5,355 bases of DNA from Planctomycetia bacterium (GTDB taxonomy: Bacteria > Planctomycetota > PLA2 > JAEUHO01), in contig JAUXCH010000395.1 of NCBI GenBank assembly GCA_030618975.1, forward strand, positions 1-5,355. Direction: 5' to 3'. Numbering within the stretch: the first letter of the stretch is position 1; each line of letters opens with the position of its first letter. The notes under the pieces were generated by a model. The model saw only the letters and a list, made by a program, of their open reading frames with translations. It searched no databases and had not been told where the DNA came from. A program made the position numbers and the translations under genes. This document shows, one piece after another, positions 1 to 4,334 of the stretch.

Positions 1-1128
1 GCCCCCGGGCACCCCCAGGGCATCTACGCCCTGGAGGGCGTCGTCGAGCTCTTCGCGCACGAGGCCGGCCTCGATCCGCTGGAGGTCCGGCTGAAGAACG
101 ACCCGCACCCGATCCGCAGGCTGCAGTGGCGCCTCGGGGCGGAGCGCATCGACTGGGCGAAGAGCCGGCGCAGGATCCCAGGTTCCGACGCGGGGCCCGT
201 GAAGCGCGGCGTCGGATGCGCGGCCGCCGTCTGGTACCAGAAGGGCGGTGGCAGCTGGAACGTGGACGTCCGCGTCGAGCGCGACGGGACCGTCACCGTC
301 TTCAACGGCGCCCAGGACATCGGCACCGGCACGCGCACCGTCCTCGCCATCCTGGTCGCCGAAGAGCTCGGCATCGAGCCGCGCGAGGTGCAGGTACGGA
401 TCGGCGACACGGCGTTCCCGCCCGGGCCGGGCAGCGGCGGCAGCAAGACCGCGCCGTCGCTCGGTCCGGCTGCCAGGGAAGCCGGCTTGCGCGCGCGGGA
501 AGGGCTGGAGGCGCTGCTCGCCGCCGAGTGGGGCGTGGACGCGTCGGAGGTCACGGGGCGCGGCGGCGTGTTCACGACCGCTCTCGGGAAGCGGGCCTCC
601 TTCCAACAGGCCTCGGCGCTCATCGGCGACGGCGGTCTGCAGGTGCGCGGCACGCGTCGCCCCAACTACGCCGGCTTCGACGGCCAGACCGCCGGCTGCC
701 AGTTCGCGCAAGTGGCCGTGGACACCGAAACGGGCGTGATCACCGTCGAGAAGGTCGTGGCCGTGCACGACTGCGGCCGCGTCATCGACACGCTGACCAG
801 CCGCAGCCAGGTGCACGGCGGCGTCATCCAGGGCATCTCGTACGCGCTGTACGAGGAGCGGCGCCTGGACGAGAACCTCGGCGACATGGTGAATCCCACC
901 TTCGACACGTATCGCATCTCCGGGATGGCCGACACGCCCGAGATCGACGTGGTCCTGACCTCGGTGGCGAGCGGCTTCAACAACGCGGGCATGATGGGCC
1001 TCGGCGAGCCCGTCACCGTGCCCACGGCCGGCGCCGTCGCGGGGGCGGTGTTCAACGCTCTCGGCGTGCAGTTGCGTGAGTTGCCCATGACGCCCGGCCG
1101 CGTGCTCGCGGCGCTGGGCAAGGTGTAG
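1..1128 (+). CDS. Xanthine dehydrogenase-family molybdopterin-binding (large) subunit, C-terminal part
   Basis: Partial: the reading frame is open from base 1 and ends at TAG 1126-1128, giving 375 residues, roughly the C-terminal half of a family usually 700-800 aa long. It binds the molybdopterin cofactor and hydroxylates or oxidises the substrate in a cytoplasmic or periplasmic Mo-hydroxylase complex. The fragment opens with APGHPQGIYALEGVVELFAH, matching the conserved RAPG...E...A segment and cut just after its Arg. QDIGTGT (bases 313-333) is a cofactor-binding loop, and PPGPGSGGSKT (418-450) is a second family loop. GLGEP (1000-1011 region) supplies the conserved catalytic Glu at 1006-1008. 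The C-terminus LPMTPGRVLAAL is the usual family ending. No key residue looks lost, so the enzyme appears functional. The gene is followed 15 bases later by the FAD subunit, which argues for a multi-subunit enzyme rather than a fused eukaryotic-type one. It resembles the XdhA/YagR (PaoC) branch more than CoxL, which lacks GEP at this place. The substrate cannot be assigned. Confidence 0.93.
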   Translation, partial: APGHPQGIYALEGVVELFAHEAGLDPLEVRLKNDPHPIRRLQWRLGAERIDWAKSRRRIPGSDAGPVKRGVGCAAAVWYQKGGGSWNVDVRVERDGTVTVFNGAQDIGTGTRTVLAILVAEELGIEPREVQVRIGDTAFPPGPGSGGSKTAPSLGPAAREAGLRAREGLEALLAAEWGVDASEVTGRGGVFTTALGKRASFQQASALIGDGGLQVRGTRRPNYAGFDGQTAGCQFAQVAVDTETGVITVEKVVAVHDCGRVIDTLTSRSQVHGGVIQGISYALYEERRLDENLGDMVNPTFDTYRISGMADTPEIDVVLTSVASGFNNAGMMGLGEPVTVPTAGAVAGAVFNALGVQLRELPMTPGRVLAALGKV

Positions 1129-1143
1129 GGGAGGAGTGGTGCC

Positions 1144-2124
1144 ATGCAGGCCTTCGAACTTCTTCGACCGACGACGCCCGAGGCGGCGTCGCGTGCCCTC
1201 GGTGACGGCGCCCTGCTCAAGGCGGGCGGCATCGACGTCCTCGGTCGCCTCAAGGAGCGGGTCGACGAGCCCGACCGCGTCGTCAGCCTCGTGGATCTCG
1301 GCGCGGACCACGCGTCGATCGCGCGCGACGGCGACAAGGTCCGCATCGGCGCGGCGGCGACCCTCTCGCGGATCGCCGCCTCCGACGTCGTTCCGGCCTC
1401 CTTGCGCGAGGCCACCGCGCAGGCGGCCAGCCGCCAGATCCGCAACCTCGCCACGCTCGGCGGCAACCTCTGCCAGCACACGCGGTGCGGCTACTACCGG
1501 TTGAGGTCGTTTCCGTGCCTGAAGCGCGGCGACGACGCGTGCCCCGTGCTCGCCGACGGCGCCGTCCAGGAGACGGCGGGCATCTTCGCCAACCGTCCGT
1601 GCGCGTGCGCGCATCCGTCCAGCCTGGCGCCCGCGCTCGGCACGGCCGACGCCGTCCTCCACGTCGTGGGCGTGAAAGGAACCCGGGAGATCGCGTTCGC
1701 CGACCTCTGGGCGGCACCCTCGAGAGGCCGGGCGTCCGACACCACGCTGGCGCCCACCGACGTGATCTCGCACGTCGTTCTCGACGCGCGCGACGCCGCG
1801 GCCGGATGGCGCGTGGCGCACGAGGAGATCCGGCAGAAGGCGGCTTTCGACTGGCCCCTGGTCACGTGCGCGGTCGCGCTGCGCGCCGACGCCGGCAAGG
1901 TGGTGGAGGCTTCGGTGTGGCTCGGCGCCGTGGCGCCGACACCGATGCGAAGCGCCGCCGCCGAGGCCGCGCTGGTGGGGAAGCCGTTCGACGAGGCGGT
2001 CGCCGCGAAGGCGGGCGAGGCCGCGGTCGAGGGGGCGACGCCGCTGAGCGGGAACCGCTACAAGGTGCAACTGGTCGAGGTGGCCGTGCGACGCGCGCTC
2101 GTGAAGGCGTGGGGGAGGGCATGA
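1144..2124 (+). CDS. FAD-binding subunit of Mo-hydroxylase with probable extra [4Fe-4S] loop (HcrB/PaoB-like)
   Basis: Complete at 326 aa, the usual length for this subunit. It carries electrons between the iron-sulfur subunit and an external acceptor through FAD. Start ATG 1144 has a strong Shine-Dalgarno (GGAGG at 1130-1134, 9 bases upstream). FAD pyrophosphate-binding motifs are AGGIDVLGRLK (residues 27-37) and TLGGNL (104-109). The CODH-type C-terminal domain follows, with QKAAFDWPLVTCAVAL (231-246) and LSGNRYKVQL near the end. Between these lies an insertion with Cys110, 115, 125, 133, 153 and 155. The spacing C115-x9-C125-x7-C133-x19-C153, with the run CLKRGDDAC, is like the [4Fe-4S] loop known in 4-hydroxybenzoyl-CoA reductase beta and in PaoB; ordinary XDH FAD subunits lack it. 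Cluster binding is inferred from this pattern. The gene's stop overlaps the start of the next small gene, so the two are one transcription unit. Alternatives are an aldehyde oxidoreductase or an aryl-CoA reductase-like enzyme. Confidence 0.93.
   Translation: MQAFELLRPTTPEAASRALGDGALLKAGGIDVLGRLKERVDEPDRVVSLVDLGADHASIARDGDKVRIGAAATLSRIAASDVVPASLREATAQAASRQIRNLATLGGNLCQHTRCGYYRLRSFPCLKRGDDACPVLADGAVQETAGIFANRPCACAHPSSLAPALGTADAVLHVVGVKGTREIAFADLWAAPSRGRASDTTLAPTDVISHVVLDARDAAAGWRVAHEEIRQKAAFDWPLVTCAVALRADAGKVVEASVWLGAVAPTPMRSAAAEAALVGKPFDEAVAAKAGEAAVEGATPLSGNRYKVQLVEVAVRRALVKAWGRA
2114..2118 (+). promoter_or_regulatory. Shine-Dalgarno for the small Cys-rich gene, inside the FAD-subunit gene
   Basis: GGAGG sits within GGGGGAGGG, near the 3' end of the FAD-subunit coding sequence. 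It is 2 bases from ATG 2121 and 5 bases from ATG 2124, so the second of the two adjacent ATG codons is the better-spaced start. Either way the start overlaps the upstream TGA (2122-2124), the usual arrangement for translational coupling. Confidence 0.6.
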
Positions 2125-2360
2125 TGGACTACCGCCGCAAGGTGCAGGAGGCGCTCCGGGTCCGCTGCGTCCACCTGCAGACGAAGCGGGCCTGGCTCGG
2201 CCTGCCCGAGGCCGACGAGGTCGAGAACCCCGTCGACACCGCCGTCTGGTGGTGCGCGCTCACGTGCGAGCCGCTCGGCCCCGACGCGTCGACGGTGGAG
2301 CCGGAGTCCTGCGAGCAGCCGGGTCGGGCCTGCTATACGGAACCGCCCGCGCGTCCCTGA
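2124..2360 (+). CDS. Small Cys-rich hypothetical protein coupled to the Mo-hydroxylase operon
   Basis: A 78-residue soluble protein with no signal peptide or membrane segment. I do not recognise a named family. It begins MDYRRKVQEALRVRCVHLQ and contains Cys15, His17, Cys44, Cys48, Cys63 and Cys70, arranged as CxH, then WWCxxxC (42-48), a GPD segment (52-54), and CEQPGRAC (63-70). Five Cys and one His in so short a protein suggest a structural metal or an iron-sulfur cluster, but this is inference. ATG 2121 is an alternative start giving one more Met; 2124 has better spacing to GGAGG at 2114-2118. The start overlaps the FAD-subunit stop, so the protein is probably made in step with the enzyme. 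It could be a small accessory or electron-transfer partner, or an assembly factor. That the frame is genuinely coding is supported by the coupling, the RBS and the ordered Cys pattern. In this GC-rich DNA a chance ORF of this size is possible, though less likely. Confidence 0.72.
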   Translation: MDYRRKVQEALRVRCVHLQTKRAWLGLPEADEVENPVDTAVWWCALTCEPLGPDASTVEPESCEQPGRACYTEPPARP

Positions 2361-2361
2361 C

Positions 2362-2387
2362 CGGCGCCGGGGCTCTTCCGGCCGCCG
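2362..2387 (+). terminator. GC-rich hairpin right after the Mo-hydroxylase operon (candidate terminator)
   Basis: CGGCGCCGG (2362-2370) can pair with CCGGCCGCCG (2378-2387), giving a 9-bp stem with one bulged C and a 7-base loop. It begins one base after the stop of the last + strand gene. There is no T-run after it, so it is not a canonical intrinsic terminator. High-GC bacteria often have such T-less hairpins. The left arm lies in a 10-bp palindrome (2361-2370). Confidence 0.35.
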
Positions 2388-2451
2388 CGCAGGGTGTTCC
2401 ACCCGTGAGGACGCGGAGCGGCGGGAATCGCTCGGCCGTGGGGGTCGTGGA

Positions 2452-2466
2452 GGCTCCGCCGGAGCC
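2452..2466. repeat. Perfect short inverted repeat in the convergent intergenic region
   Basis: GGCTCC-GCC-GGAGCC is a perfect dyad with 6-bp arms and a 3-base loop. It can form a hairpin on either strand. It lies between the convergent gene ends and directly abuts the tandem repeat at 2467. No T-tract follows on either strand. It could contribute to bidirectional termination or mRNA 3'-end protection. Confidence 0.4.
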
Positions 2467-2502
2467 GTGACGTCACGCGCGGCCGTGACGCCACCCGCGG
2501 CC
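2467..2502. repeat. 18-bp imperfect tandem direct repeat, two copies, with a 10-bp palindrome
   Basis: Copy 1 is GTGACGTCACGCGCGGCC (2467-2484) and copy 2 is GTGACGCCACCCGCGGCC (2485-2502). They match at 16 of 18 positions and are directly adjacent. Copy 1 starts with the perfect palindrome GTGACGTCAC (2467-2476), which a single T-to-C change breaks in copy 2. The stretch lies in non-coding DNA between two convergent transcription units. It may be a simple local duplication or a paired binding site; the sequence alone does not decide. Confidence 0.6.
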
Positions 2503-2514
2503 CCCTGCTGCAAG

Positions 2515-2534
2515 CGGACGCCCCGGTCCGTCCG
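2515..2534 (-). terminator. Hairpin downstream of the minus-strand glycosyltransferase pair (candidate terminator)
   Basis: CGGACG (2515-2520) and CGTCCG (2529-2534) form a 6-bp perfect stem around an 8-base loop. On the minus strand this begins 11 bases past the stop codon of the last glycosyltransferase. No T-run follows, so the terminator role is tentative and rests mainly on position. Confidence 0.3.
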
Positions 2535-2545
2535 GCCGATCCGGG

Positions 2546-3256
2546 CTAGCGGTTCTTCGCGAGCATTCCCGGGAGCGGGCGGGGAAGCGGCGCGGTCGGT
2601 ACGGCGTAGTCTTCGTAGAGCGTCAGCCTGTGAAGGTCGGCGCTCTCCGGCTCCGCGCGCAGGTAGCGACGCGCCTTGGCCTCACGCTCCCCCCGGTCCT
2701 CCAGCAGGAGCGCGTAGTGGAAGATGTGCGGACCGCGGAGCGGTCTTCCGAAGCCGCGCTTGCGAAGGAACGGATGGTGGATGGGCTGCCGGGTCGTCTC
2801 GTAGCGGTGGTCCGGGAGATTGCGGAAGAGGCGCACCTGCCGGTCCCGGTAGTAGGGTTTTCCCGCGAGGTAGTGCACGGCGCCGTCCACCTCGACGAGC
2901 CAGTACCGCGGGAGGCCGAACCAGGAAACGCCCGGGATCCGGGTCAGGCGGCGCAGCGTGCGCAGGCTCCGGGGCTCCATGAGCTCGTCGGTGTCCAGGA
3001 TCAGGATCCAGTCGCCGAAGCACTGGTCGAACGCGAAGTTCTTCTGTGCGCCCAGGTTGTCGCCGCAGGGCCGCCGGTAGAGCCGAACGCCCGGTATCGA
3101 GGCCGCGATGTCGGGCGTCGCGTCGCGACTTCCGCCGTCCACGACCACGATCTCGTCGCAGGCCACGGCGAGGTTCTCGAGGACCGGTCCGATCGTGGCC
3201 TCGTTGTCCTGCGCGATGACCGCGCCGCTCAAGCGGATGCGTGTCTTGCCCATCAT
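2546..3256 (-). CDS. Glycosyltransferase family 2, small WaaE/KdtX-like
   Basis: A 236-residue GT-A fold enzyme that would transfer a sugar from a nucleotide-sugar donor at the cytoplasmic face of the membrane. The N-terminal Rossmann strand is IRLSGAVIAQDNEATIGPVL (7-26). VVVDGGSRDAT (37-47) is the classic nucleotide-binding segment. GDWILILDTDE (81-91) carries the DxD metal site (Asp88, Asp90). NLGAQKNFAF (68-77) and the later aromatic, basic region RDRQVRLFRN fit small enzymes of the WaaE/KdtX group, typically about 250 aa. No membrane segment is seen. The chosen start is ATG 3256, whose A is shared with the upstream gene's TGA (TGATG); GGGA lies 5 bases upstream. ATG 3253, GTG 3259 and ATG 3271 are alternatives. 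The same frame stays open far upstream, but that part is antisense-like low-complexity Arg/Pro/Ala sequence overlapping the previous gene and is not counted. The acceptor is unknown; lipopolysaccharide core or another surface glycan is the best guess. Confidence 0.88.
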   Translation of the reverse strand: MMGKTRIRLSGAVIAQDNEATIGPVLENLAVACDEIVVVDGGSRDATPDIAASIPGVRLYRRPCGDNLGAQKNFAFDQCFGDWILILDTDELMEPRSLRTLRRLTRIPGVSWFGLPRYWLVEVDGAVHYLAGKPYYRDRQVRLFRNLPDHRYETTRQPIHHPFLRKRGFGRPLRGPHIFHYALLLEDRGEREAKARRYLRAEPESADLHRLTLYEDYAVPTAPLPRPLPGMLAKNR

Positions 3257-4188
3257 CACCGTCCCAGGCATTCCTCGAGAGCGCCCTCGATCGTGGCCAG
3301 ACGCAGGGTCCGCCTGAGCCGTCGCCGGCGGCTCCGCGCGAGGTTGCGCAGCGAGGCACGCCGCATCCGGCGCACCTTCCTGCGCAACTGCGCGGGACCC
3401 GGCTCCGCGTCGCCCAGCTCCCGGAGCAGCAAGAAGACCTCCCGGCCCAGCGCGTGGTGACGATCCCGAACGAACGACCACGTCATGCGCTCGCGTGCCA
3501 CGGGGTGGTACACGCGCGCCGCGGGTACGTACCGCAGTCGGTGCCCGGCGCGCAGGAGGCGCAGCGCGAGCTCCGTGTCCTCTCCTCCGCGAAGCCCGGT
3601 CCGGCGGTTCGGCCCAAGCCGGGGACTGTACGGATTCGAGAGGAGCACCTCGCGATCGAAGGCGCAGCTCGCGCCGAAGGGCAGACGGGCTCCGAGGTTC
3701 GACTCCACGTAGTCCAGTTGCCGAGGTCCGAGGAAGTGGTAGGGCCCCAGGAAGGTCGAGTCGGTCCGCGCCATGAGATGCCGCAGCCAGGACGGTGGAC
3801 CGCCCTCCGGGAACACGGGCAGTACGGGACCGCCGCATCCGGACGGTGCGTCCGTTCCGGCGAGGAGCGGTGCCGTGATCGCCTCCAGCCAGCCCAGGTC
3901 GGGGAGTGCGTCGTCGTCCGTGAACGCGATGACGGGACCGGCCGCGGCGCGCACGGCCGCGTTCAGCGCGTTGGACTTGCCGGGCTCGGGCTCGTAGAGG
4001 ACGCGGTGGGCGAGACCGGCGAGCGCCGCGCGCGACGCGGAAGCCAGATCGGTCGCGGGCGCGTTGACGGCGAGCAGCACCTCCCCGCCCCGAGACCTCG
4101 CCTGCTGCCCGACGCGGTCCAGGCACCGTCGAAGGGCCGGGGAGTCCGCGCAGGCGGTGACGGCCACGCTGATCGCGGGGGTACCCAA
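3256..4188 (-). CDS. Glycosyltransferase family 2 (GT-A) with TTG start and Arg-rich C-terminal tail
   Basis: A 310-residue cytoplasmic sugar transferase. After the first strand AISVAVTACADSPALRRCL (5-23), the family landmarks appear in order: YEPEPGKSNALNAAVRAA (65-82), AFTDDDALPD (88-97) with the metal-binding DDD at 91-93, ARLPFGASCAFDREVL (167-182), and GGEDTELALRLLRAG (201-215), where the ED pair is the usual acceptor-site base. The start is TTG 4188. In its frame there is a stop at 4243-4245 and no ATG, GTG or TTG between, while AGGAG lies 6 bases before TTG. The only nearby alternative, GTG at codon 8, would delete the first strand. Residues 269-296 hold 15 Arg and one Lys of 28, a strongly cationic, probably helical tail that may touch membrane phospholipid. 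It is the first gene of a two-gene unit and its TGA shares a base with the next ATG. Donor and acceptor sugars are unknown. Confidence 0.9.
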   Translation of the reverse strand: MGTPAISVAVTACADSPALRRCLDRVGQQARSRGGEVLLAVNAPATDLASASRAALAGLAHRVLYEPEPGKSNALNAAVRAAAGPVIAFTDDDALPDLGWLEAITAPLLAGTDAPSGCGGPVLPVFPEGGPPSWLRHLMARTDSTFLGPYHFLGPRQLDYVESNLGARLPFGASCAFDREVLLSNPYSPRLGPNRRTGLRGGEDTELALRLLRAGHRLRYVPAARVYHPVARERMTWSFVRDRHHALGREVFLLLRELGDAEPGPAQLRRKVRRMRRASLRNLARSRRRRLRRTLRLATIEGALEECLGR

Positions 4189-4194
4189 GCCGAT

Positions 4195-4199
4195 CTCCT
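4195..4199 (-). promoter_or_regulatory. Shine-Dalgarno that fixes the TTG start of the first GT2 gene
   Basis: The minus strand reads AGGAG here (CTCCT on +), six bases before TTG 4188. Together with the in-frame stop at 4243-4245 and the lack of any other start codon between, this makes TTG the supported start. Confidence 0.65.
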
Positions 4200-4313
4200 G
4201 CGCCTGTCGGTCGGCCGCACGCGACCCGACTCGCTCCGTCCGTCAGCGGGGAACGATAGCACGAGCCCTCCCTCCGCGGACCTCGGCAGACGGCATCTCC
4301 TGTCTCGCCCGAC

Positions 4314-4332
4314 CGCCAGGCGTAGACTGGCG
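4314..4332 (+). promoter_or_regulatory. Possible -10 element (TAGACT) inside a small inverted repeat, upstream of the GT39-like gene
   Basis: TAGACT at 4323-4328 fits the TANNNT form of a -10 box and ends six bases before GTG 4335. If used, transcription would begin at or next to the start codon, giving a leaderless mRNA. This agrees with the absence of a Shine-Dalgarno before that GTG. No convincing -35 box is visible 16-18 bases further up. CGCCAG (4314-4319) and CTGGCG (4327-4332) form a 6-bp inverted repeat with a 7-base centre spanning the -10, which could be an operator or chance. Confidence 0.3.
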
Positions 4333-4334
4333 CC

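Noticed and set aside
126..1079. Plus-strand frame of 317 codons over the Mo subunit
   Set aside because: Arg/Gly/His-rich translation without family motifs; the overlapping frame carries all the Mo-subunit motifs.
666..1481. Minus-strand frame spanning the Mo/FAD subunit junction
   Set aside because: It crosses two real genes antisense, has a Ser/Arg/Thr/Pro-rich composition and no recognisable domain.
2333..2339. CTATACG as a promoter for a transcript into the convergent gap
   Set aside because: It lies inside the end of the Cys-rich coding sequence, with no -35 and no gene downstream on that strand.
2467..2982. Plus-strand frame starting in the tandem repeat
   Set aside because: The translation is Arg/Gly/Ser/Ala-rich and lies mostly antisense to the GT2 gene. 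There is no Shine-Dalgarno or domain.
3257..4126. Upstream extension of the second GT2 frame (about 290 more residues)
   Set aside because: It overlaps the well-supported first GT2 gene in another frame and reads as Arg/Pro/Ala-rich shadow sequence. The GT2 domain begins only at about 3250.
4253..4258. TATCGT on the minus strand as a -10 box for the GT2 operon
   Set aside because: It fits TANNNT and lies in the right intergenic region, but no -35 is visible at 16-18 bases, and such hexamers occur by chance.
4193..4302. Repeated ATCTCCTG at 4193-4200 and 4295-4302
   Set aside because: Only 8 bp long, and one copy is simply the complement of the GT2 Shine-Dalgarno region; likely chance.
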